Source: Grammothele lineata
Taxonomy: Eukaryota > Basidiomycota > Agaricomycetes > Polyporales > Polyporaceae
Reading direction: 5' to 3'
DNA: 64,000 nucleotides
Assembly (NCBI GenBank): GCA_002150815.3
Contig: NDFF03000320.1
Span: 62,001 to 126,000 of the forward strand
Shown: in pieces, positions 11,909-23,021 of the stretch
Numbering within the stretch: position 1 is the first letter of the stretch
Layout: every line of letters starts with the position of its first letter
Notes under the pieces: generated by a model
The model's database searches: none
The model's input: the letters and a program-made list of their open reading frames with translations, nothing else
What the model was told of the DNA's origin: nothing
Position numbers and translations under genes: made by a program

Positions 11909-12924
11909 GGTGTCAACGGCGGGTTTAGGGGACGTGGGCCGGAATTTGAGGTGAAGCCAAGTTCTCAGATGTATTCGGGCGTCCGCCTCGGACTCAGTGC
12001 GCTTAGGCAAAGGCGCTAAACAAAAAGTCTGGAAGATAAGATTCACGATTGCGCCAGAGATCTCCCGGCATTTTCCGGGGACATAGTCGCGAGTCGGTTG
12101 AGCGCCTCTGACGCAGGGTTATCCTTCACTGCGAGTGCCTTCATTCCTACATCTCGATAACGTCGCTTGTAGCCGTGCCGCATGAACGCAAGCTAAAGTA
12201 TTCCTATTTATTCCTATGGCTCACTTTGTCTGCGTTGCGAGTAAAAGGGGTTGGCTGTGGCGCTCGTGTGGGTCCAAGAGGGCATTGTACGGCCGGGCTG
12301 GCTAGATACCCAGCTATACGACGCCGACATATTCAAAGGTCGAACGACTCAAGCTTACGAACAGTATGTCCCCGCTACACCCCAACTCTAAACACGCCTG
12401 TCATTGCTTCCTCCTCCGTCAGACTCGAGATCGCTCTGCTCCCTTTGACCTACTCTGAGTAAAACACCCCTTCTTGTATTCCCCCCTTCGCTCATCCACT
12501 GTCATGGTACGCATCACACTTTCTCTGTTGCTTACATACTACTCGTATTATTTATACTCGACACCCGAGCCTCGTATTCTTCTCGGTACCGTCAAGCCCG
12601 CTATCGGCGACACGGGTAAGCAGTCAACCCAGACCCAGACCCAGGACACGAGAACTAAGTCATTATGTGAGTGTTATTGTAGGTGCCAACCTATGTTCGT
12701 GTTCAAAGCTGGACCTAACACGGAGAAGCTCGTCAACGATGTCCAGAACAGGCCCCACCCCATCGACGCCCCAAGTTCCGGGCCGTAGAGTCAGGCTTTT
12801 CAGCGACAACGAGATGCACTGGAATACAGTGTCCTTCCGCACCGAAACTGGAGGGTCAGAAGCTCTGACACGCCTAGATTCAATGCCGGGCATAAGCTAG
12901 GCCCAGGGAAGAGGCCTCATGTAT
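11909..12924. other. Intergenic, about 1 kb
   Basis: Separates IMP4 (start side) from the 3' end of ALG8. A pyrimidine-rich stretch followed by ATG at 12504 resembles a gene start, and short frames run to about 12900. No family resemblance was found on either strand, so a small lineage-specific gene is possible but unsupported. Confidence 0.3.
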
Positions 12925-15211
12925 TCAATCCTCACTGGCGAGATACATCACTGACAGCCTAACAAAAGCCCATACAAGTCCGATCGCACAATACACACTC
13001 GTCAGCATCAATGGCAGGAACTCCAACGCAGGCCTTCCCTCACTTCCCTCGCCGTTCGCTCGGCGGAAGGTAAGTAGGGGGAGCAGCGTCACTACGACTT
13101 GCAGAAGTGGAAATCCAATGAGGTAGAGCCGCTCGACGGCATCTAGCACAACGGAGGGTATTGACCGAGGGAATCTGCTAGAGTGTCAATTAACGAATTG
13201 CATGAGGATTTGTTCGCGCTCACGTGTACACTTGACGATGAATAGGGCGTAGCACAAAGATCACCCACAAAGTCGAGTAGATGATCTTGATCAGAGTTTC
13301 TGGAGTATCAGAGATGTGAGAAAGAAATGCATGTAAGGATTTCAAACACTAGAACCGACCTGCCGGGGTGAATAATAGCGGGAATAGCGAATAAATGCCC
13401 GCGATAGAGGCGATGGTGAAGGTGCGGAAATACGCGTTGTTTTCCGCCGCGAGTAAGCTGTAGACTAGTGAGCCTGCGTACACTGTATCGAGAAGGACTG
13501 ATACCTTAGAGGCACCAACACAAGGAGAATGGCCTTCTCGTGTACGTGCCAGCCGAACATGTACGACGTGAATCCACACAGTGTCAACGCCGTAACAAAG
13601 GATTTATACGATGTATTCGTCCACAGCTTGCCCATATAGATCTTCGAAAGCAACTGTAAGCAAAGGGGAAATGCGGTGAAGCCAAGCACCAGCTCACTAT
13701 TTGGAAAGCGACTGTGATAGCAAACGTGTGTATAGGCTTGACTGTAGGGAGGACAGCGAAAACCGTATCACCAACGAGGCCTCGAGAAGTCGAAGTAACC
13801 CCAGACTCATTCACGACGAGACCAACGAGTTGACCGCGGTTTGTCGCTGTGAACGTGTCAACACACTATTCGTACAGCCATCACTTCGGGCAGCGCACCT
13901 TTCAATAGAATGCGATCAAGTGCGGTGACGAGCGCCCAGAAGTTGGGGGCCCAGTACGCGTGATTGAGACCGCGAGTGAAGGGGAAGAGGCGGCTGAGTA
14001 GTTGAGGGAGCTGACCCATGAGCAGGAAGGGACCCAGAGAGACTAAGAACGTGAGTATGACAGCATTTGCCAGAGAGAGAAAGCGACCGGGAAGGAGAGT
14101 GTACGATGGCGACAAGCAATATGACCGGAGAAGGTATATGAAATACGCTGGCTGGAAACCCATACGCGTGAGCAAAACGCGGTCTCAACTGGTGCAAATA
14201 CGCACAGCGATATATAGGTAAATGTGCTTGAAGTTCAGCAGCACAGCGAACAGAAAGCCACTTGTGAGTTTGTGGTTCTGTCGTTGCCAGAAGTGAGCAT
14301 TGAACTAGGCAGAGCACTTGAAACTTACATTCCGGGCCATTAGAATTGACCACAGCAGAATACCAAACATGAATCCATTGTACTGAAAGTGTATATGGTC
14401 CACTATTAAAAATCCTGGATGCAAGAAGAGCGACGCAGAAATGATGCGCTGCATCGCGGGATTCTCTGCCCCTCGGATGAACCTAAAAGTATCGATCATT
14501 ACGTCGAGCAAGTATCAGAGACATACAAGTTACCCACTTCAGCACAGCAGCAGCCAGGACCAGCTCAGTGACGATGACAGTCGTCCGTTGGTACGCCACG
14601 ACTGACCAAGCGCCATAGTTGAGGTTATTCAAGTCGACAATCCGAGAATCCACGAAGTACGCCGGAATGGACAGTAACTTCTCGAAATACGCAAAGAATG
14701 GGGGATAGTCGAGTGCTACACCGATTAGGCTTAAGTTGAAGACTAGCGACGCGCATCGTACTCACTCCATTCAGACGTCGTCTACAATTCAGTACGTGTA
14801 CTTAGTAACGAGATACATTGAAGACGGAGAGAAGCATACATCGTAATACCACTTGGATATCGGCAACGAATGTGTGATGGCGAGCCAGTTACGGTGTACC
14901 TCAAAATCCGTGGATCGACTGCATAAAACAATAAGAGCAGAGGAGGCGCACTGAAACGAAATTACACACTACGCGGGGTAAAGGAGCACCTTCAGGCACG
15001 TCGAGGCAATAAGAACCTCCCACTCAGACTTTGTAACATCAAGTCCTAGAGACCACCACCACCTCTTTGGTTGAGGTATGCTGTCCTTCTCGGTTTTGCT
15101 TTCATGTGTGTGTCCCTCCGGGATAGAATCCGGGTGCCCGCTCGCCTTGTCGCCTCCTGGAAAGCTGGCAATTGAACGAGTCGCGACCGGGGATAACCGA
15201 CGTTGGCTCAT
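12925..15211 (-). CDS. ALG8: ER alpha-1,3-glucosyltransferase Alg8
   Basis: A polytopic membrane protein in about nine exons. A soluble Ser/Pro-rich N terminus from 15211 leads into [26 protein letters not shown] and [20 protein letters not shown], the luminal loop with the catalytic Asp of the ALG6/ALG8 (GT57) family. [15 protein letters not shown] and [19 protein letters not shown] follow and distinguish ALG8 from ALG6. Many hydrophobic segments fill the rest, including [40 protein letters not shown] and the end [19 protein letters not shown]. Alg8 adds the second glucose, from dolichyl-phosphate glucose, to Glc1Man9GlcNAc2-PP-dolichol in the ER lumen before N-glycan transfer. The gene is divergent from VMA21. 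Confidence 0.93.
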
Positions 15212-15518
15212 GTAGCAGATTTTGCTCGACTAATGACTTCAGGATGAGACAGCGTGTGAGAGGTGATGCATACAGATGGAAAGACGGCGGTAAGCAGTTT
15301 GTAGTGGCGGGAGATCACAGTATGTAAAGAGGCGTGTCCCTGCGAGGCGTGTAATTGCTGAGGCTCACATGACGCGCGACGCGTCTGACCCCAAGCCTAA
15401 GGGCCATTGCCAGCGCGCATCGAGCCGTTGACTGGCAGCGTTCGTCACCTGTCGACGATTTCGTTCCGGACGTTACACCTTGTCTGCTGCGGTTGCTCGG
15501 CGAGAAAGTTGTACAAAC
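15212..15518. promoter_or_regulatory. Bidirectional intergenic region ALG8 / VMA21
   Basis: About 307 bases between two divergent starts. No strong TATA element or repeat was seen. Confidence 0.45.
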
Positions 15519-15931
15519 ATGAGTAGTCAAGCGACACCGGGAAAGATCGTAGAACGTCAGGCGGAACAACAAGGGTCAGCCTATACGATGTTCTTTACTC
15601 TCATCATTTGTCGCTTACTTTGCTCTGTCTACCACAGAGGAATTCTTGCCAAACTCATCACTTTCGCACTCGCTCTTGGGCTCGTCCCAATAACATCGTA
15701 CTTTGCCTCGAGAGATTATCTGTGGGAAGGTGTGTATGCACTCACTGTAGAGCCCTGACCGTTTTCACCGATACTTGCCGGGCAGGCAACACAATATACG
15801 CTGCTATCACTGCGATCGTTTCTGCGAACATCGTGCTCGTTGCATACATTTTTGAGGCCGTACGGGAAGAGTCCCGCATGAAAGCACGCGAGAAGCAACA
15901 AACGTCGACAGAATCGAAAAAGGACAAGTAG
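15519..15931 (+). CDS. VMA21: V-ATPase assembly factor Vma21
   Basis: Exons 15519-15574, 15638-15729 and 15786-15931 join to 97 residues. Two membrane segments are visible: ILAKLITFALALGLVPITSY and NTIYAAITAIVSANIVLVAY. They are joined by the short FASRDYLWEG loop typical of Vma21, and followed by a charged cytosolic tail. The last four residues, KKDK, form a KKXX dilysine signal for ER retrieval, as in yeast Vma21. The protein escorts the assembled Vo sector of the vacuolar proton pump from ER to Golgi and then recycles. The 63-base first intron is free of stops, so an unspliced reading would still be open, but the spliced form matches the family length. Confidence 0.9.
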
Positions 15932-16006
15932 TCTCGTCAGTATTTCTATATCGCCTCTGCTCGATCCTACGTTGCGTTATTCCATACCCTGTTGAACCTG
16001 ATTCCC

Positions 16007-16650
16007 CTACAACATCAACTGGTAGTAAGACACGTCCAACCACCTGCCGAACTTCTTTCCGACGTCCTTCAACGTCCCCTGTAACTTGAAGCCCTGACCC
16101 TCCCAAAACTTCGTCCTACGCCCATCGTCCGTCGCCACGCTGGCTATGAATAAGATGTCAAGAGGTTTCGACAGGTTTTCCGAGGCTCACTACCTACCTA
16201 TGATGGTATGGAACCTGTCTCCTTGCTTCTTTGCCTCCTCCACAATTCGCGCGAGAGCTTTCTCTCCAATCTTCATACCGCGCATGTCTTTATGGACGTA
16301 CAGCGAAATTTCCGCAGACCTACGGACCGTATGAAACGCTCGAATCAGCCCCATCCTTATACACTATGCCTCGTACACTCATCCACTTACCCGTCGTACG
16401 CCGGGCGCATGACATAGTGTCCGAGGCTGCAGAACCCGACGGTACGCTTCTCGCCTGTCGCCTCATCGCTTACTTCTGCTACGATGCATGGGTAATTCTC
16501 GGCCTGGAGGCTGGCCAGCCACTTGACTCGATCGGCGACTGTCTCCGGCTCGGTGTGGAACGTCGCATTGCTGTGGAGGATCTGATCATTATAAATATCG
16601 ACGATTGCCTGCAGATCGCCTTCGGTCGTGTCTCGAAAGTTGAGATTCAT
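16007..16650 (-). CDS. Phosphinothricin/L-amino-acid N-acetyltransferase-like GNAT
   Basis: Three exons. The N-terminal FRDTTEGDLQAIVDIYNDQI with NATFHTEPET is typical of the PAT/Pat-like GNAT family. SLYVHKDMRGMKIGEKALAR is motif A, where the usual R-G-x-G-x-G is R-G-M-K-I-G. ASVATDDGRRTKFWEGQGFK is motif B, and VGKKFGRWLDVSYYQLML closes the protein, again family-typical. Bacterial relatives acetylate phosphinothricin or methionine sulfoximine. Fungal ones are uncharacterised and probably act on small amines or amino acids. It is unrelated in exon layout to the tandem GNAT pair. The start at 16650 is the first ATG and agrees with family length (about 175 residues). Confidence 0.85.
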
Positions 16651-16991
16651 GGCGGCAGAGGGAAGAAGTAGACGATATCATTGAAACCTCCCTTCGATCG
16701 TTGAATATGAAGGATAGCCAGTCTTCGAGTCATTCTGCGTCGCCGATCGCACCCCGCAGCAACCGGTGAATGTACACACCGGGAAGCACACACAGATAGC
16801 GGCTAGGTGGCGGGTAAACCTATACATTCGGAATGAGGTATAATAGCTAGGATGATACATGCAATAGTACAAACAATGCTAGTGTGACAAGTCTACGTAT
16901 GATAAGATACTTCAACGAACAATGCAGATGATGGCTTGCGATGAGGCAAATAATGTAAGAACACTCCAGGGAGACCAGCGAGACGGAGAAC
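16651..16991. other. Intergenic, about 340 bases
   Basis: AT-rich sequence between the 5' end of the PAT-like gene and the 3' end of RNR2. It holds presumed promoter and terminator sequence and no coding signal. Confidence 0.4.
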
Positions 16992-18492
16992 TTAGAAGTC
17001 CTCATCGAGGCAGCTGCAAGTAATCATCAATATGACAGGACGACAATGACAGCGGCAGAGCACTTACAAGGTCTTGCTCGTCGAGACCTCCGCAGTGGCA
17101 CTCTGCGCCGACGCGTTGACACCGGCCTTGGAGTAGTCGGAGACGCGCTTCTCAAAGAAGTTGGTCTTGCCTTGGAGTGAGATCATGTCCATGAAGTCGA
17201 ACGGGTTGGTGACGCCGTACTGCTTCTCATCTCCAAGGGCGACGAGCAGGCGATCGGCAACGAACTCGATGTATTGGCACATGAGCTTGGCGTTCATGCC
17301 AATGAGCGCGCAAGGCAGAGCATCTGTACTCAATAGGTCAGATGAATGCCAGTCAAGTCGTCAGAAAAACAACTGACCGGTCAAGAATTCCTGTTCAATG
17401 GCGACGGCCTCCGTAATGATCTCGCGGACGATACGAGGGTGTGGACGCCTCTTCAGGTGGCTAAAGAGCAAGCAAGCGAAGTCGGTATGCATGCCCTCAT
17501 CGCGGGAGATGAGTTCGTTCGAAAACGTGAGGCCGGGCATGAGACCACGCTTCTTGAGCCAGAAGATAGAGGCGAAGGAGCCGGAGAAGAAGATACCCTC
17601 GACGGCTGCAAAAGCAACGAGGCGCTCCGCAAACGCGGAGTTCTTGTCCGAAATCCAGCGGAGAGCCCAATCGGCCTTCTTCTTAATGCAGGGGATAGTG
17701 TCAATGGCGTCGAACAGGTGCTCGCGCTGCTGGGGGTCCTTGATGTAGGTGTCGATGAGGAGAGAGTACGTCTCGGAGTGAATGTTCTCCATCATAATCT
17801 GGAAACCGTAGAAACAGCGAGCCTCCGCCGCCTGAACTTCGTTGGAGAACCGTTCTACGAGATTCTCGTTGACAATACCGTCGGATGCTGCAAAGAAGGC
17901 AAGGACGTGGGAAATGAAATGACGCTCGTCGTCATTGAGGCGGTTGTTCCAGTCATGGAGATCCTTGGAAAGGTCCATCTCCTCTGCCGTCCAGAAGGAC
18001 GCCTCTGCTTTCTTGTACATTTGCCAGATCTACAAGGGAGGTCAGGGAGGTATTCCCATTACGAGAGTGTCGAACCTACCTCATGGTATTGGATGGGAAA
18101 GAGAACGAAACGACGCTTAGACTCCGTCAGAAGAGGCTCCATGTCTGAGGGCATGAACTGATCAACACACATTCAGACGACTCGCCGTGACTACTCACGT
18201 TCTGGAAGATCAACCTCGCCGACCCAGCGGTCTTTTGATGAAGAGGGCACGGGGGACTCCTCGTCGGACTCTGGAGAGAAAGACCGACGGGCATCGTCAA
18301 TGAGCTCAATCTTGTGAGTCTTGGCGGGGGTGGTCAACGACATGGCGTTGATAGCAGCTGCAGCCTAATGTATAGGTGAGACACGATCACATGGCCCAGG
18401 GAAGGACGCGACGTGCGATGACTAACCTTCTTCGAAGGCGTCGGGGCAGGAGAAGGGAGGCGGGGAGGAGTAACGAGGCCAGCAGCAGACAT
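16992..18492 (-). CDS. RNR2: Ribonucleotide reductase small subunit (R2), copy A
   Basis: The N terminus ([20 protein letters not shown]) is disordered, with a Ser/Pro linker, and precedes [16 protein letters not shown], the start of the R2 fold. The di-iron ligands are present: the Asp in the [10 protein letters not shown] segment, [21 protein letters not shown] (Glu, His and the radical Tyr), [14 protein letters not shown] and RDEGMHTDF. The last residues, FCLDEDF after a small final exon, are the C-terminal peptide that docks on the large subunit. R2 carries the diferric-tyrosyl radical for NDP to dNDP reduction. The gene is head-to-head with a second R2 gene. Their shared promoter carries five ACGCGT boxes, and a TATAAAAA lies about 100 bases upstream of this start, suggesting G1/S induction. 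Confidence 0.95.
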
Positions 18493-18592
18493 CGTAAGGA
18501 AGAATAAGGGCGATTGCGGTAGTAGCGGGTGTAGACTGGGGCCGGAGGCAGGGTCGTGTTCGCGGTACACAGAGGACTGGCGGCTTTGGCGG

Positions 18593-18600
18593 TTTTTATA
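18593..18600 (-). promoter_or_regulatory. TATA box of RNR2 copy A
   Basis: Reads TATAAAAA on the minus strand, about 100 bases upstream of the ATG at 18492. Confidence 0.6.
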
Positions 18601-18627
18601 CGTACTCGGTTTCAACAACGCGCGTGC

Positions 18628-18828
18628 ACGCGTCGGGCGCGTTGTTTGGCCGTGTTGACGCGTCGACGCGTCGCACAATATAAGGCTTGCCGGGGACGCG
18701 TCCGTGGGAATCGACCCTCGCAGCCCCCTCAGTCAGCCGGGCGCCTGGCTGACTGTGGTGGTCCACAATCGCCCAAAGCGGACCGTCTTGGCGGAAAGCG
18801 TGAGTTTACGTAATGTCATGCGACGCGT
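18628..18828. promoter_or_regulatory. Cluster of five MCB elements (ACGCGT)
   Basis: Perfect palindromic ACGCGT sites occur at 18628-18633, 18658-18663, 18666-18671, 18696-18701 and 18823-18828. ACGCGT is the binding site of the MBF complex (Mbp1/Res with Swi6) that drives G1/S genes, including RNR genes, in yeasts. A related TCACGCGA lies at 18832-18839. By chance one would expect far fewer than one such site in 200 bases. Confidence 0.8.
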
Positions 18829-19009
18829 GATGTCACGCGATTCATTTTGGGCGCCCAGAGCGCTTATTCGTCATCATCCGCTTGCTCTCGACAACGAGTC
18901 TCCACCCGTCTCGCAGACAGAATAGATCTTGTCTTGCTCCTGCTCACATCTCGTTCGTCTGTGAATGTCTGTTTCCCACCATTCAAGTTTTTCGACTGTT
19001 TTCAAAACG

Positions 19010-20448
19010 ATGGGCATTCAAATCGACTCAGCCAACCGCACGGAATTTACGTCAAATGTTCCCCCTCAGTCGCCACGAAGCCCCATAGCCAAACGCCGCT
19101 TCTCAAAGAGTCACCCCTGTGAGTGTGCTGCCCGAGACAAGCCCAGGGCTAGTCCGTCGCCAGAATTGGAGCTGTGTGAACGCTTCGTGGGCGACGTCCT
19201 CCTTCCCGAAGGTACGAATACAGTGACAATAAACAACCCTCATACTTGTCTTGGTAGCTAAATGCGTGTCTCTAGACCAGGAACCTCTGCTTATTGAGTC
19301 AAACCGACGCTTTGTTCTCTTCCCCATCCAATATAATGAGGTATGTTTGGCATGTTTGCATTTACAGCCTTCACAGCTTAAGCGTTGTTTAGATCTGGCA
19401 GATGTACAAGCAAGCACAAGCGTCATTCTGGACAGTAGAAGAAATTGACCTCTCGCATGATCTTTGGGATTGGAATGGCAAGCTCACGCCCAACGAGCGA
19501 CATTTCCTCTCATATGTGCTTGCCTTCTTCGCCGCTTCGGACGGCATTGTCAACGAGAATCTCGTCGAGCGGTTCTCCAATGAGGTCCAGGCGGCTGAGG
19601 CCCGCTGCTTCTACGGCTTCCAGATCATGATTGAAAATGTGCATTCAGAGACGTACTCCCTCCTCATCGACACATACATCAAGGACCCTGTCGAGCGCAC
19701 TTTCCTCTTCGACGCTATAGAGACAATACCTTGCATCAAGAAGAAGGCTGACTGGGCGTTACGCTGGATAGCAGACGAGAATTCTGTCTTTTCGGAGAGG
19801 CTAGTTGCATTCGCAGCCGTCGAGGGAATTTTCTTCTCCGGCTCCTTCGCCTCTATCTTCTGGCTCAAGAAGCGTGGTCTCATGCCCGGCCTCACGTTTT
19901 CGAACGAACTCATCTCCCGCGATGAGGGCATGCATACCGACTTTGCCTGCCTACTCTTCCGCCATCTTCGTCGACGACCTCATCCGAAGCGAGTGGAGAA
20001 GATTATCACAGAGGCTGTGGAGATTGAAAAGGAGTTCCTCACAGGTGTGCATGATCTCGAGGCACCTGATGCGACATAATCCCTGACACGCAGCCATCAC
20101 GCAGAGGCACTCCCGGTCTCTCTCATCGGTATGAACGCAGACCTTATGTGCCAATACATCGAGTTTGTCGCCGACCGTTTGCTCGTCGCGCTTGGGAACG
20201 AAAAGCACTACCGCGCGACGAACCCGTTCGACTTCATGGATATGATCTCGCTTCAAGGCAAGACCAACTTCTTTGAGAAGCGTGTTTCAGATTATTCCAT
20301 GGCGAACTTCAACAAGAGCGGCCCCAAGGAAGCCGGTGACCGACCGCAGGATGCACCAGCCGAGCGACTCTTGTGAGTGGTAATCTATCCACAGCTGTCA
20401 GCTCGTGTCGCTCACCCTACGAACAGCACCCTAGATGAAGACTTCTGA
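19010..20448 (+). CDS. RNR2: Ribonucleotide reductase small subunit (R2), copy B
   Basis: Exons 19010-19211, 19258-19340, 19393-20044, 20105-20372 and 20427-20448 give 408 residues. The catalytic core is very similar to copy [14 protein letters not shown] helix (here [19 protein letters not shown]), [20 protein letters not shown] with the radical Tyr, [11 protein letters not shown] and RDEGMHTDF. It ends FTLDEDF, the canonical large-subunit docking peptide. Metal ligands and tyrosine are retained, so unlike yeast Rnr4 it should be catalytically competent. The N-terminal about 70 residues are unrelated to copy A and contain a [14 protein letters not shown] stretch that could be a phosphorylation or localisation segment. 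The start at 19010 has a better context (A at -3, G at +4) than the in-frame upstream ATG at 18965. Confidence 0.93.
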
Positions 20449-20842
20449 GCCTCACTTCGACCGTCTTTGGTGCTTTCGTTATCATCCTGGATACTCGTCT
20501 GTGTCATTACTACTTATACTGTATATTATGTTCCATGTACGCCTAGTCTACAGCTGCTATTCTAAAGCTCCCTAAAGCTCCCTCCCCACTCTGTATCCTA
20601 CTCCACTTTTCTACACCGACGTCGTCCCCCACTCTGCATATTTTTACTCCTGCAGTGTACTGCATGCCGCGTATCCAAATTATATTGCCTTCTAATAGGA
20701 CTAGTGATCTTCAACGCCACTGGCAAGTGAAAATAGCCGCCTCGAGCGGCACAACCGATCACGCTGGCGATGGGTACCACACTGGAATGCTATAACACAG
20801 ATGCGTAGGGCTACAACAAGGCGAAAACCGCAGAGAACCGCT
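20449..20842. other. Convergent intergenic, 394 bases
   Basis: Tail-to-tail spacer between RNR2 copy B and RBG1. AT-rich, no coding signal. Confidence 0.4.
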
Positions 20843-22617
20843 TCACTTCTTCGAGATGTGGACGACTGGAAGATGCGGGCATCAATGGACGCGGAGAATG
20901 GCCGGGGTCGCCGAGTACGCACCGTCTTCGTCCTCTAACACGTGGTCCAAGCCCACTTTTTGACCGCGGGCGTGCTTCGCGCTCGCTCCCCACACGATGG
21001 CGCTGCAAATAAGGCGGAAGCATTAGCTGCTGCACTTTGAGAACGGTGCCACGCGACTCGTGCGAAGCAAAGCGACAAGACGGGACGAAACACGCACTAC
21101 TTCATCTGTTTGGCGATCTCCTTGTGGATCGCGTTACAAAAGTCCTCGACGGTACACTTTCCGCGTCGGAGGACGACAGGGGAGTTGTAGTCGGGTGCGA
21201 GCCCGCGCGGTTTGGTGTAGACGCGGACAAGGTTGAGCGTCTGCCACATGACTTCGATGAGCTCGTCGATGTTCCACCACTCGCGTGACGAGATCGGGAC
21301 GCTCATTGGGATACGATAGAGCAGGTCGAGCTCCTCGATCGAGATGGCGTCGATCTTGTTCAGTACCTGTAAAGGGAAGAGAGAGGGAGGAGATGAGGAC
21401 GCGGTTTATGCGGAGCATCGCACTGAAAATGCACGTAGATGGCGGGAATATACACGCTATGCGGGTGCGCGGAGTAAGTGTGGAGTGGTCGCAGCTGCGA
21501 CTTGGTCGGGCGCACCGGTTTCCTTCAATCACGTCGACTAAGTCGTCCGCGGTCGCGTTTGGTTGACGGATGGCGACGTCGGCATTGCTGATACGGTATT
21601 CACTGAGTACAGCCTTGATCTCGTCGTGATCGATATTTGTTAGAGGGACGGTGTTCGTGATCGCAATGCCGCCCTTGTCTTTCTTGCGGACAGTGATGGC
21701 TGGCGGCTTCTTGTTCAGTCGGATGCCGAATCCCTCCAACTCGCCTTCGATGACTGCCTTGTCGCCGAGGGGCTTGAGGACGTCAAGCACGATGAATATT
21801 AGGTGACATGTCCGCGCGACTAATTATGGTGCATTGAGCTGTACGTCCTACCGAGACGCTGATGGGACTGCATACCCGCGATAACTAACACATCTGTGGT
21901 TAGCATCACAGGAAACATCAACGATATAGACGCGCACCTTGTCGACCTCGACCTCGACCATCGTTCGCACCCTCAATAATCCCAGCTAGAAGAAGTGAGG
22001 TCTTGCATGGACAAATCACATATAGCCAGGACGCACGCAAATCCAAAATTTGTATGGGCGCTCCGTGGACCTTGAGCGTTCCAGGAACCGTCGTGAGTGT
22101 TGTGAAATCGATCTCGGACGCCTCCGAGTGTGTGCCCGTCAGCTTGGACATCAGCGTCGACTTTGGGCGGCGGAACGGTCTTGAGCATGGGAGCAATCAC
22201 GGCGCGGAGATGACACACCTTGCCCACTGAAGGGAAGCCGACAAATCCCACTGTCGCTATACCCGTGCGCGCGACGTCGAAGCCGAGACCGCCGCCTCCT
22301 CCCCCGCCGCCCGAAGGCCCGAGGAGCTCTCGACGGAGCTTCGCGAGCTTGGCCTTGAGCTGGCCCAAGTGGTAGCTCGTGGCCTTATTCTTCTGCGCTG
22401 TGTTGCACGGTAGCGTTCAGAACAAGCATGATGGGGCGGTGAGGCATGGGCGCGGACATACTCCTGGCCTGCAGTACTGAGCAAGCTGCGCGCGGCGGGG
22501 CGAAGACGGCGGCTTACCATCTCATCTTCGATTTCCTTGCGAGGGAGCAAGTGTGAGCGTAGACAATAGGGCGGAGAGGGCAGCGCGGGCTACCTTGATT
22601 TTCTGTACGGTGGTCAT
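20843..22617 (-). CDS. RBG1: DRG-family GTPase Rbg1 (DRG1)
   Basis: Starts MTTVQKIK. It has the helical [14 protein letters not shown] segment, a Gly-rich stretch of about eight glycines before LGFDVARTG, and the Obg-type G1 loop [12 protein letters not shown], split by an intron after the Lys codon. Further GTPase motifs are [20 protein letters not shown] (switch), [16 protein letters not shown] (G3), YVLNKIDAI (G4) and PISSREWWN (G5 region). The C-terminal TGS domain has [13 protein letters not shown] and [19 protein letters not shown]. The short last exon supplies VVHISKK, matching the DRG1 ending. Rbg1 with its partner Tma46/DFRP1 binds translating ribosomes and helps resolve stalls. It is divergent from the KCH gene. 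Confidence 0.94.
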
Positions 22618-23021
22618 TGTGTCTTGCGAAGAATAGCACGGGCGGGCGCTTGGGGCGGATGTGTGCATGCGAGGGGAAGCGCCGGTGGAAGCGCCACTCG
22701 TTGCTTGGTCGCCAACGCCTCCGCTCGATCTTGCTCTTCCTCCACTCGTCGCTGGTCCAGCCTGCACCCGACCTCCACCACGCCCTTCCCCCGCCCATCT
22801 TCACCACGCTGTCCTGATCCCGCCGCCCCCACCGCCCCCTCAAAGCCGGCGTCGTCTCAGGTCCCCGCTCAGGTTCGCCTCCCGTCGTTTCCCAGACAGC
22901 CGCTCCTTCCCTCTGCGACTTGGCTGGCCCGGGCGTTGCTTCTCACATCGAGGCCGCCCCCACGTCGCTCGACATTCTTTTAACAACACACTCCTCCCAA
23001 CACGCGATCCTGTGAGCCCTT
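22618..23021. promoter_or_regulatory. Bidirectional intergenic region RBG1 / KCH
   Basis: About 400 bases, strongly C-rich on the plus strand near the KCH start, as expected of a fungal leader. No clear TATA box. Confidence 0.45.

Larger units (their letters stand above)
18493..19009. promoter_or_regulatory. Shared divergent promoter of the two RNR2 genes
   Basis: 517 bases between two divergent start codons. It includes a cluster of MluI cell-cycle boxes and a TATA-like site on each side: TATAAAAA on the minus strand at 18593-18600, and ATATAA near 18677-18682 on the plus strand. Confidence 0.7.

Noticed and set aside
17346..18161. A 271-residue plus-strand open frame
   Set aside because: Antisense to the RNR2 copy A catalytic exon, which has full metal and radical motifs.
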